Shown piece after piece: positions 32,130-39,652 of a DNA stretch of 64,000 bases. The translations under genes were made by a program, and so were the position numbers. Numbering within the stretch: position 1 is the first letter of the stretch; every line of letters begins with the position of its first letter. Location of the stretch: positions 96,810 through 160,809 of the forward strand of contig NZ_MUHH01000013.1 in the NCBI RefSeq assembly GCF_002217475.1. The letters are read 5' to 3'. The DNA is from Flavobacterium tructae (GTDB lineage: Bacteria > Bacteroidota > Bacteroidia > Flavobacteriales > Flavobacteriaceae). The notes beneath the pieces were generated by a model, which saw nothing but the letters and a program-made list of their open reading frames with translations, was not told where the DNA came from and did not search any database.

Positions 32130-32246
32130 TAAGAGTTGCCAATCTTTCTTGGTCGATAAAGAAAAATCTTTTCAACAATTCGTAAATCAAAATTCGTAAA
32201 TCGTTAATTATACTTTACCTTTGACCTTTCAATAAAAACAACGATT

Positions 32247-32786
32247 ATGGTTTATAAATTTAGAGTAATTCTAGACGCCGAAGAAGATATTTTTAGAGAC
32301 ATTGCTATTCTTGAAGACGATACTCTTGAAGATTTACACAATGCTATCTTCAACGCTTTTGGTTTTGACGGAATGGAAGTGGCTTCGTTTTATACCTGTG
32401 ATGAAACCTGGAATCAGGAAGATGAGATTCCACTTTTTGATACTGGTGACGTGCCTGGTGAGCAAAGAACGATGGGCGATTATCCGTTATCTTCTATTTT
32501 AGACGAACAAAATACCAAAATTATCTATGTATATGATTTCATCAATATGTGGACATTCTTAGTTGAATTAGCTGCTATTGAAGATCAAATCGCAGGAGCT
32601 CCATATCCTGAAACATTATTCTCACATGGAGAAATGCCGGACGAAGCTACAGAAAAGAACTTTGAAGCCGACATGCACGACGATATCTACGGAGAATTTG
32701 AAGACGATCTTGATGAGGATGATCTTGACATGTTCGAAGGCGATGACAGCTTTGAAGATTACGGATTTGAGGAGAATTGGAATTAG
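32247..32786 (+). CDS. pRiA4b ORF-3-like protein
   Basis: 179 residues with the IS1096/pRiA4b ORF-3-like fold: VYKFRVILDAEEDIFRDIAILEDDTLEDLHNAIFNAFGFD at the front and YVYDFINMWTFLVELAAIE in the middle. The last 50 residues are extremely acidic (EFEDDLDEDDLDMFEGDD and more), an unusual tail. Despite its transposon-related name this family is widespread and core in Flavobacteria; nothing else here suggests a mobile element. Function unknown. Confidence 0.85.
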   Translation: MVYKFRVILDAEEDIFRDIAILEDDTLEDLHNAIFNAFGFDGMEVASFYTCDETWNQEDEIPLFDTGDVPGEQRTMGDYPLSSILDEQNTKIIYVYDFINMWTFLVELAAIEDQIAGAPYPETLFSHGEMPDEATEKNFEADMHDDIYGEFEDDLDEDDLDMFEGDDSFEDYGFEENWN

Positions 32787-32789
32787 TTC

Positions 32790-32830
32790 GTAAGTACTAA
32801 GCTCCTTAGATACTAAGATACTAAGTTTTT
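32790..32830. repeat. Left arm of an inverted stuttered repeat flanking the four-helix-bundle gene
   Basis: The words TAAGTACTAAG, CTCCTTAGATACTAAGA and TACTAAGTTTTT follow one another here. They match, in inverse orientation, the right arm at 33240-33279, with about 17 of 18 positions in the outermost CTAAGA(T)NCTAAGTTTTT part and a looser match beyond. Confidence 0.78.
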
Positions 32831-32880
32831 GTATTTGAAGCATTTTTCTTACTTTTAGAGTTTATTTTAAAAGCAAGATA

Positions 32881-33240
32881 ATGAGTCATTTTAGAAAAAT
32901 TTTAGTTTGGCAAAAATCAATTTCCTTAGTTACCAAAATTTACAAAGTAACAAATAGGTTTCCAAAAGAAGAAATGTTTGGATTAACTTCGCAAATACGT
33001 CGAAGTTCAATTTCCGTTCCGAGCAATATTGCAGAAGGATCAGGTAGAGAAAGCACTAAAGAATTTTTGCGATTTTTATTTATTTCTCTAAGTTCTCTAT
33101 TTGAAATGCAGACTCAGCTTGAAATTGCAAAAAATATAATTTACATAAACGAAGAAGAATTTAACCTTTTATACGAGGACAGTCGAGAGATTGAAAGAAT
33201 GTTAGCGTCGTTAATTAAAAAATTAAAAGACAATAATTGA
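32881..33240 (+). CDS. Four-helix bundle protein (23S rRNA intervening-sequence family)
   Basis: 119 residues with the S23 family pattern: an N-terminal FRKILVWQKSISLVTKIYKVT helix, FPKEEMFGLTSQIRRSSISVPSNIAEGSGR (the strongest signature), then FLRFLFISLSSLFEMQTQLEIA and a last helix. The family was first seen in intervening sequences inside 23S rRNA genes and also exists as free genes; relatives form pentameric or tetrameric helical rings in diversity-generating retroelements. No rRNA is nearby. The gene lies inside an inverted repeat (32790-32830 and 33240-33279), with its stop codon touching the right arm. Confidence 0.93.
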   Translation: MSHFRKILVWQKSISLVTKIYKVTNRFPKEEMFGLTSQIRRSSISVPSNIAEGSGRESTKEFLRFLFISLSSLFEMQTQLEIAKNIIYINEEEFNLLYEDSREIERMLASLIKKLKDNN

Positions 33241-33279
33241 AAAACTTAGAATCTTAGAAACTTAGAATCTCAGCAACTC
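33240..33279. repeat. Right arm of the repeat flanking the four-helix-bundle gene
   Basis: AAAAACTTAGAATCTTAGAAACTTAGAATCTCAG-type words, here written only in part: AAAACTTAGAATCTTAG (33241-33257), then CTTAGAATCTCAG (33261-33273). It starts at the last base of the four-helix-bundle stop codon and ends 6 bp before the next gene. Confidence 0.78.
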
Positions 33280-33284
33280 AAAAT

Positions 33285-34343
33285 ATGATCAACTTATTCA
33301 ACACCCACATCGATACGCTTGCGATACACCGCGTAGGGAACAAAAGCAGAAACGAAGCGATTTTTTTATCAGAACAACCATTTAATTTAAATGATGAAAT
33401 TGTTCCTTTGATCAAAGAGTACTTTTTTAAGCCTTTCAGAGAGAAAGAGGAAAACTATTATCAGTTTGCGCACGAAGTTGATTTAGACTACAACGACATG
33501 TTTAAATATGCGACAGAAATTTTTAGCAACCCTGGCAATTTACACGAGGTTTCAAAAAAAATTACTACGCACCTATTCGAACAATCCAATCACCCGCACA
33601 TTAAAAACGGAGAGGTTTATATCACGTACCTGACCAATCTAAGTATCGACAATAATGTTGTAGATGCTATTGGAATCTTTAAAAGTGAGTTACAAGCTGA
33701 TTTTTTACAATTTGAAGAGAAAGAAAGTAATCTTGAAATGATCCTGCAACAAGGAATCAACTTAAGTAAATTAGATAAAGGGTGTTTGATTTTTAACTAT
33801 AAAAAAGAAGAAGGATACAAAATCCTGACCGTTGACAGCAACCGTTATGACGCACGTTACTGGTTAGAGCACTTTTTATCTGTTGATGCTTTTGAGGATG
33901 AAAACTTCATCACTAAAAAATACTTAAAATTCTGCCAGAACTTCGCCAAAGATGTCGTTTTACCAGCAGAAGACAAAAAAGAAGAAGTAATGTTCATGAA
34001 CCGATCTGTGAATTATTTCGCAAAAAACGATCAGTTTGAAGAACAAAATTTCTTAAACGAGGTATTAGACAATCCTGAATTAATTCCTGAATTCAAAAAC
34101 TACAAAGTAGATAAAGGAGAAAAATACAGCATCGAAGATGTAACCTCATTCCCAATTGCCAACGCTGCAGTTTCAGACGCCAGAAAATCGATCAAAAATG
34201 TGATCAATCTGGACACACACATTCAGATCAAAATGGATTTTATCAATCCGGAAAGTGCTGAAAAATTTGTTGAAAAAGGCTGGGATGAAGAAAAACAAAT
34301 GTATTACTACTTAGTGTATTTCAATAAAGAAGAGAAAAGCTAA
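33285..34343 (+). CDS. Nucleoid-associated protein (NdpA/YejK-like)
   Basis: 352 residues of the nucleoid-associated protein family (PF04245 type). Characteristic features are the N-terminal INLFNTHIDTLAIHRVGNKSRNEA, an early FFKPFREKEENYYQFAHE, then the middle KNGEVYITYLTNLSIDNNVVDAIGIFKSE and a C-terminal VTSFPIANAAVSDARKSIKN. E. coli YejK/NdpA binds the nucleoid; the precise role is unclear. Here it is monocistronic or follows the four-helix-bundle gene by 44 bp, and is followed by a terminator. Confidence 0.88.
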   Translation: MINLFNTHIDTLAIHRVGNKSRNEAIFLSEQPFNLNDEIVPLIKEYFFKPFREKEENYYQFAHEVDLDYNDMFKYATEIFSNPGNLHEVSKKITTHLFEQSNHPHIKNGEVYITYLTNLSIDNNVVDAIGIFKSELQADFLQFEEKESNLEMILQQGINLSKLDKGCLIFNYKKEEGYKILTVDSNRYDARYWLEHFLSVDAFEDENFITKKYLKFCQNFAKDVVLPAEDKKEEVMFMNRSVNYFAKNDQFEEQNFLNEVLDNPELIPEFKNYKVDKGEKYSIEDVTSFPIANAAVSDARKSIKNVINLDTHIQIKMDFINPESAEKFVEKGWDEEKQMYYYLVYFNKEEKS

Positions 34344-34375
34344 GAGTCATTCATTTTCTATTACTTACTTAAAGC

Positions 34376-34412
34376 AAAAAACGGCAACTACACTAGTAAT
34401 TGCCGTTTTTTT
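34376..34412. terminator. Terminator between the nucleoid protein and tetR genes
   Basis: AAAAACGGCAA pairs with TTGCCGTTTTT, with an inner ACTA/TAGT pair and a small loop; A- and T-runs flank it on both sides. It serves the plus-strand gene ending at 34343 and probably the minus-strand tetR gene ending at 34429. Confidence 0.85.
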
Positions 34413-34428
34413 ATGCTTCATTCCAAAG

Positions 34429-35010
34429 TTACAATACTGAAAACATCGCTTTCAGAATATCATCGTAAACCTTCTTATCGTTCTCTCCGGAGCGAGCCAA
34501 CACCCTGATTCCGGTATAATTATTAAAGATAAAACGAGCCAGCATTCTTGCTTCTAATTGCATTGAAATTTGTCCTGCCTGCTGTCCTTTTTTTACTGCT
34601 GTCAAAAAAATCTCCTCCACTGTTTGCCGATTATCGCTCACAATTTTAGCAATCTCTTCGTCATGCATTGCGAGTTCAACGGCAGCATTTACAACAAAAC
34701 ACCCCTTTGTCATTCGGTCATCCAGACTTTCAATAACCGCCTGTTTAAAAATCTCGGTTAAGGTTTCTTTTATATCTTCTGATTGATTCAAAAGGTTTCT
34801 TGTGGCTTCCTGCCCGTGTTCCAGATACCTTCTTAAAGCTTTTGAAAAAAGTTTCTGTTTGTCTCCAAAAGTATCATACAAACTCGAACGGCTTAACCCC
34901 AAATGCGTTACCAGATCTTGTGCCGAAGTACCGTTATATCCTTTACACCAAAAAATTTCTATCGCTTTATCCAGAGCCTTATCCTCATCAAATTCTTTTG
35001 TTCTGGCCAT
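34429..35010 (-). CDS. TetR/AcrR family transcriptional regulator
   Basis: 193 residues. The N-terminal helix-turn-helix domain is clear (ALDKAIEIFWCKGYNGTSAQDLVTHLGLSRSSLYDTFGDKQKLFSKAL). The C-terminal domain (LTEIFKQAVIESLDDRMTKGCFVVNAAVELAMHDEEIA) resembles the YxaF/QacR-like TetR_C group. A palindrome with the core CGGAAC...GTTCCG lies immediately upstream at 35047-35072, and the same core precedes the neighbouring SDR gene. It therefore probably represses itself and the SDR gene. Confidence 0.92.
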   Translation of the reverse strand: MARTKEFDEDKALDKAIEIFWCKGYNGTSAQDLVTHLGLSRSSLYDTFGDKQKLFSKALRRYLEHGQEATRNLLNQSEDIKETLTEIFKQAVIESLDDRMTKGCFVVNAAVELAMHDEEIAKIVSDNRQTVEEIFLTAVKKGQQAGQISMQLEARMLARFIFNNYTGIRVLARSGENDKKVYDDILKAMFSVL

Positions 35011-35046
35011 AACTTCATAATTAAATTCTCTTACAAAGATACGAAA

Positions 35047-35072
35047 AATTACGGAACGATTGTTCCGTAATT
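35047..35072. promoter_or_regulatory. Operator upstream of tetR
   Basis: A near-perfect palindrome with arms TTACGGAAC / GTTCCGTAA around a GATT centre (26 bp including flanks). It lies 37 bp upstream of the tetR start and just past the end of the SDR gene. The core equals that of the operator at 35887-35914. Confidence 0.82.
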
Positions 35073-35083
35073 AGAGCAAAAAA

Positions 35084-35836
35084 TTAAACCACCGTGTTTA
35101 CGGTAAGCCCACCGTCTACCACAATTTCCGTTCCTGTAATAAACGAAGCATCGTCTGAGGCAAGAAAAGTTACTGTCTTAGCAATCTCTGAAGCTTTACC
35201 AAAACGTTTCAATAAAATTTTATCGCTTAACGCTGCACCAAATCCCTCGATTTCTGCTTTTTCTAATCCTAATTTTCCAAAAATAGGCGTTTCAATAGGT
35301 CCCGGTGAAATTGCATTAATTCTGATATTTCTGGGTGCCAGTTCTGTTGCAAAAACTCGGTTTAAAGATAACAGAGCTGCTTTGCTTGCCGCATAAACTC
35401 CTGAATTTTCCATACCAACATTGGCATTTATAGAGGTATTAAAAACAACAGAACCTCCGTCATTTAAAATAGGCAACAACTTTTGAAGTGTAAAATAAAC
35501 TCCCTTAACGTTCACATCCATAATCGAATCATAATGACCTTCTGAAGCAGATTCCAAGGGAGCAAAAGAAGCGATTCCGGCATTTAAAAACAGTATATCA
35601 ATTTTACCAAATTTGTCTTTTACTTCGGCAACTAAACGGTCAATTGATTTTAAATCGGATTGGTCCGATGCAATTCCGGTTACTTTCAATTCAGCTTCTG
35701 CTTTTGCTAAGGCTTCTTTATTTCTTCCCGTCACAATTACTTTTGCACCATTTGCTGCTAAATCCGCTGCAGCTGCATACCCTATTCCACTATTTCCACC
35801 TGTTACTATGGCAACTTTATTCTCTAATTTTTTCAT
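35084..35836 (-). CDS. SDR family NAD(P)-dependent oxidoreductase
   Basis: 250 residues from the ATG at 35836 (MKKLENKVAIVTGGNSGIGYA); an in-frame TTG at 35881 would overlap the operator region. Classical SDR motifs are in place: TGGNSGIG cofactor loop, NAGIA after the fourth strand, the catalytic Ser in NTSINANVG and Tyr-Lys in GVYAASKAALLSLNR, and the ISPGPIETP loop. The substrate is unknown. It sits head-to-tail with the TetR gene and carries its own matching operator, so it is the likely regulatory target. Confidence 0.92.
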   Translation of the reverse strand: MKKLENKVAIVTGGNSGIGYAAAADLAANGAKVIVTGRNKEALAKAEAELKVTGIASDQSDLKSIDRLVAEVKDKFGKIDILFLNAGIASFAPLESASEGHYDSIMDVNVKGVYFTLQKLLPILNDGGSVVFNTSINANVGMENSGVYAASKAALLSLNRVFATELAPRNIRINAISPGPIETPIFGKLGLEKAEIEGFGAALSDKILLKRFGKASEIAKTVTFLASDDASFITGTEIVVDGGLTVNTVV

Positions 35837-35886
35837 TTTACTTATTTTTAAATTACTGATTATTTGATTATTCTGATACAAAGATA

Positions 35887-35914
35887 TAATAACGGAACGA
35901 TCGTTCCGTTATTA
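35887..35914. promoter_or_regulatory. Operator upstream of the SDR gene
   Basis: A perfect 28-bp palindrome centred on CGGAACGATCGTTCCG, with TAATAA / TTATTA ends. It lies 51 bp upstream of the SDR start. Its core matches the operator beside the tetR gene, so both should be bound by the same TetR protein. Confidence 0.85.
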
Positions 35915-36062
35915 ATTACGTTAATATTTTGTTAAACAAAAAAGATTGCTTTTTACCCCTGCTGTTGACAAGCTTTTGCTCTATGCTATCATAAAGGAAA
36001 GAAATAATGAAATGCTAAAAATTCTTAATTTATGCTTAAATTTACAGTCTAAACCAATTCAG

Positions 36063-38432
36063 ATGGATATTCATTTATACAACGAAAGTCCTTTCGAAAC
36101 GATCATCTCCTTTCACAAGCTTATCGAATCTTTCGAAAAAATTGCTTTGTCAGATGTTGATTACAGGGCTAACTACGCAAAAGCCATTTTAAATCAAATA
36201 GAAGCCCTTCCGGAACTTCGAACCGGAATTAAAGACTACGCCACCATTAAGGACAATGAAGCTTTAATCAAAAACCTGTTGGCTGATATCTTCCCAACTG
36301 CGTTAACGAATAACGAAATAAAAGCGGTTACCATACCTTTTCAAAATTTATCATTCAATTATACCGAACGTTTTAAGAAGATTCTGAGTAATGCCGGATC
36401 TGAGTTTGACATGGAAATTCGTGATTTTGACGATCATCAGTTTTATGTCAACAACTGCTGTATCATTTTAGGGGCCTATTACAAGCAGCGCATCGATTTT
36501 AACAACCCTTTTTTCTATGATATTCCGGATGAAAATGGAATAGAAAAACATTATCGAATTCTGTATAATGCCGATTTCATGGAAGTCATCCCAACAGAAA
36601 AATCAATCTCTTTAACCCAGGAAGACATCGATCTGCTCCTGGACAACTACAATGATCTCGAACTTTGGAAATCAAAATTCCCAAAGGGAAGCTGGATTCT
36701 GAAAGGATTTGGAATCGTTTCTTTGTTTGATGCGACCACAGAAAGTGCCATTTCAAATTTAAAAAGCAACTTACTCAAACCCGATTCAAAAACGGCTGCA
36801 ACAGATGAAATTGTATTCAATATTTTTAAATCGATCTTTAAAATTCCCGATTTAAAAGTGGGTTTTATTGTTTATAATCCGGAGGAAGAGAAATTTATAA
36901 GACCTGTTAAATTTGAAACTCAGATGCAAAGTTTTCTACTTTCAAAAGATCAGGAAATTGATTGTAAGAATGCTTTTTTTGGATGTACTTTCGAAAAATT
37001 ATTAAACAATAAAGAACCTTTGGTGGTTTCTAATGTAAAAAAATTCATTGAAGAATCTTCCAATAAAAAACTGGGAGAACATTTATTAAAACAGGGAATT
37101 CAAAGCTGCATTTTTGCTCCGGTTATAAAAGATGGTCAATTACTGGGTGTAGTAGAATTGGTTTCATCGGAAATAAAAGCACTCAATACGATTAATGCTA
37201 CCAAACTGGAACTTGTACTGCCTTATTTGACTGATACGATTGATCGCTACAATACAGATATGCAGCATCAGATTGAAGCCATTATTCAGCGCGAATACAC
37301 CACCATTCACCCAAGTGTGTACTGGAAGTTCAAAAAAGAATCACAAAACTATTTCCAAAACATCAATCACACTAAGGATTATATTTTTAAGGAAATTGTG
37401 TTTAAGAACGTATATCCGCTTTATGGGCAAATTGATATCAAAGGTTCTTCCGAACATCGAAATGAAACGGTTAAGATCGACCTTAAAAATCAATTGACTG
37501 CCTTATTGAAAATTTTCGAATCTCAGAATTCAAACCACAATCTGGTCCTTTTGGAACAGCGTAAATTTGAACTGGAATCTTTTCGGGATGAGCTTGACGC
37601 TCCTTTAAAAGCAGATACTGAACAATATATTCAGCGATATATTGAAGAAGAAATTCACCCTCTTTTAAAGAATACAAAAGAAACCGAAAAAAGTGAAAAA
37701 CTAGAGCGGGAGTACTTTGAGAGTCTTGATGCAAAAAGCGGTTTGTTTTATCAGGAGCGAAAGAAGTTTGATAATGCGATGTCTATTATCAACAAAAAAC
37801 TAGCCTCGGTACTGGACAAAAAACAACTCGAAGCACAACAGATTTATCCGCACTATTACGAACGGTTTAAAACAGATGGTGTTGAGCATAACCTCTATAT
37901 TGGGTCTTCTATTGCGCCAAATCAACCCTTTGATATGATGTATCTGCACAACTTGCGTTTGTGGCAGTTACAAACCTTGTGCGAAATGGAACTTGAACAT
38001 CATCAGCTTAAAGAATCACTCCCGTACGAACTGGATGTGACTTCTTTAATTTTAGTGTTTACTTCGCCGCTTTCGATCCGTTTCAGAATGGATGAAAAAC
38101 GCTTTGATGTTGACGGAACCTACAATGCCAGATATGAAGTGGTGAAAAAACGCATCGACAAATCGAACATCAAAGGTACACAAGACCGTATTACGGAGAA
38201 AGAGAAAATTACAATTGTGTATTCTCAAAACAGCGAGGAAGCTGAATATTTGAAATACATCAAATACCTGCAGCACAAAAAAATTCTCGAGCCTTCTATT
38301 GAACAATTTGAAGTTGAAGACCTTCAGGGAGTTTCGGGTCTGAGAGCCATTCGTGTTAAAGTAATCAACAACAATACAAATCCCGCAGCGAAAAAAATTA
38401 CCTACCAGGATTTATTAGATGAGCTCAACTAA
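36063..38432 (+). CDS. Large GAF-domain protein of unknown function
   Basis: About 789 residues from ATG 36063 (MDIHLYNESPFETIISFHKL); the open frame reaches back to 35946. A GAF domain is visible around residues 280-405: FNIFKSIFKIPDLKVGFIVYNPEEEKFIRP, PLVVSNVKKFIEES, SCIFAPVIKDGQLLGVVELVS. The N-terminal 250 and C-terminal 380 residues match nothing I recognise; the latter are helical and charged (EREYFESLDAKSGLFYQERKKFDNAMSIINKKL). No output domain such as a kinase or cyclase is seen. It is convergent to the HD-PycTM gene, 15 bp apart. Confidence 0.75.
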   Translation: MDIHLYNESPFETIISFHKLIESFEKIALSDVDYRANYAKAILNQIEALPELRTGIKDYATIKDNEALIKNLLADIFPTALTNNEIKAVTIPFQNLSFNYTERFKKILSNAGSEFDMEIRDFDDHQFYVNNCCIILGAYYKQRIDFNNPFFYDIPDENGIEKHYRILYNADFMEVIPTEKSISLTQEDIDLLLDNYNDLELWKSKFPKGSWILKGFGIVSLFDATTESAISNLKSNLLKPDSKTAATDEIVFNIFKSIFKIPDLKVGFIVYNPEEEKFIRPVKFETQMQSFLLSKDQEIDCKNAFFGCTFEKLLNNKEPLVVSNVKKFIEESSNKKLGEHLLKQGIQSCIFAPVIKDGQLLGVVELVSSEIKALNTINATKLELVLPYLTDTIDRYNTDMQHQIEAIIQREYTTIHPSVYWKFKKESQNYFQNINHTKDYIFKEIVFKNVYPLYGQIDIKGSSEHRNETVKIDLKNQLTALLKIFESQNSNHNLVLLEQRKFELESFRDELDAPLKADTEQYIQRYIEEEIHPLLKNTKETEKSEKLEREYFESLDAKSGLFYQERKKFDNAMSIINKKLASVLDKKQLEAQQIYPHYYERFKTDGVEHNLYIGSSIAPNQPFDMMYLHNLRLWQLQTLCEMELEHHQLKESLPYELDVTSLILVFTSPLSIRFRMDEKRFDVDGTYNARYEVVKKRIDKSNIKGTQDRITEKEKITIVYSQNSEEAEYLKYIKYLQHKKILEPSIEQFEVEDLQGVSGLRAIRVKVINNNTNPAAKKITYQDLLDELN

Positions 38433-38447
38433 TTTTTAGTTGAGCTT

Positions 38448-39626
38448 TTATATGGATTTGAATGCAATTACAAAAGAGATTACGGTAACAATGATACCGA
38501 TCATAAAAAGATTGTAAGCAATACGCAGTAAATTATATTTACGCTGTAACACCAATCCTAAATAATATAAATCTTTTATCATGGTTGAATACAGGTAATC
38601 CTTGTCTTTCATCATTTCGTTCATCGCCCAGTCATATTCTTCAAGAGGCATTTTGTAGAAGTTTCCAAAGAATAATAAATTAATTTTCTTGGCTTCGATA
38701 TCCTCACGTGTAAAAACGCCGGTTGTTACTTTTGGTCGTGTAGATAAAATGGCAAAAATAATAGTCACTACACTTGAAATCAGCATAATAAAAGTGGGGA
38801 CAACCAAATGCGCATTCTTGGGACTGTCTAATTTAGGGATAATCGTAGAAAGTGCAATCGAAATGATAATAGCATTTACAGACAATAAAATATTTGCTTT
38901 ACTATCGGCAATCCCACTTAAACGCGTATGATTTCCTAAGGTAACACGAAACAATGTGTCGATACCACGATCCGGTTTTTCAATTTTATCTCTCTTTCTA
39001 TTCTCTTCCTCGATTTTTTCGGCCTCTTTTTTTTCCTGCTTTTCAATCTTTTTCTGAACCATCAACAGATTTTTCTCTTTTAAAGGCTGCCATTTTCTAA
39101 GCGCATAGTCCGTGTAAAAGCGGTGCTTGTTCATTAAAAAATTTAGGTTTTCTTTTGCCCATTCGGCATTTGAAAAATTTAAATTCCAAGTATTCTTTAA
39201 TTCAATTCGCAATAATTCACAGGTCGTTGCATACTCAGTACCCATAAGGTGAGCAAAATCGGCATCCTTGATTATCTTCTCCAAATGTGTTTTAGGAATA
39301 TACTCTTTTACGGTGGCCAGAATCAAACCGGAAACCTGTGTTATGAATTCATCCGACAGTCCTTTTTCCTTCAAAAAAGTCGCAACAATTTTCACGCTCT
39401 CCTGTTCGTGATTCTCATAACCATTAATATATCCGGTATCATGAAACCAGGCTGCCACTAAAAGTGCTTCCTTCTCTTCGGCCGTAACATCTTCCTTTTT
39501 GCAAAGCTCTTTTACAGCATTTACGACCGTTAAAGTATGGTTGAAATTATGATAAGAATATAAATTAGAAAGTTTATCTTTGAGTAAATTACTAACAAAA
39601 TCTTCGGATTGTTCTATTAAATTCAT
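38448..39626 (-). CDS. HD phosphohydrolase fused to a Pycsar-type membrane effector domain
   Basis: 392 residues. The N-terminal HD domain (about 20-165) has His30, His62-Asp63 (AAWFHDTGYING), His73 and an Asp in IIKDADFAHLMG, a complete metal-binding set. A charged coiled linker (about 190-225, KKIEKQEKKEAEKIEEENRK) leads to a C-terminal PycTM/DUF5706-like domain. That domain has LSGIADSKANILLSVNAIIISIALSTI as its first membrane helix, a second at about 275-297 and a last one near the end (LFMIGIIVTVISFVIAF). PycTM proteins are membrane effectors in cyclic-nucleotide antiphage defence; no cyclase is nearby, so the role here is open. Confidence 0.85.
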   Translation of the reverse strand: MNLIEQSEDFVSNLLKDKLSNLYSYHNFNHTLTVVNAVKELCKKEDVTAEEKEALLVAAWFHDTGYINGYENHEQESVKIVATFLKEKGLSDEFITQVSGLILATVKEYIPKTHLEKIIKDADFAHLMGTEYATTCELLRIELKNTWNLNFSNAEWAKENLNFLMNKHRFYTDYALRKWQPLKEKNLLMVQKKIEKQEKKEAEKIEEENRKRDKIEKPDRGIDTLFRVTLGNHTRLSGIADSKANILLSVNAIIISIALSTIIPKLDSPKNAHLVVPTFIMLISSVVTIIFAILSTRPKVTTGVFTREDIEAKKINLLFFGNFYKMPLEEYDWAMNEMMKDKDYLYSTMIKDLYYLGLVLQRKYNLLRIAYNLFMIGIIVTVISFVIAFKSI

Positions 39627-39652
39627 AAAGAATATTTTTACACCACTAAATT

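Noticed and set aside
32247..32786. A transposon remnant, suggested by the IS1096/pRiA4b ORF-3-like protein
   Set aside because: No transposase, terminal repeats or target duplication are visible; the family occurs as a normal chromosomal gene.
38448..39626. A complete Pycsar or CBASS defence operon
   Set aside because: Only an effector-like domain is present. No nucleotide cyclase, CD-NTase or other defence gene is in the neighbourhood.
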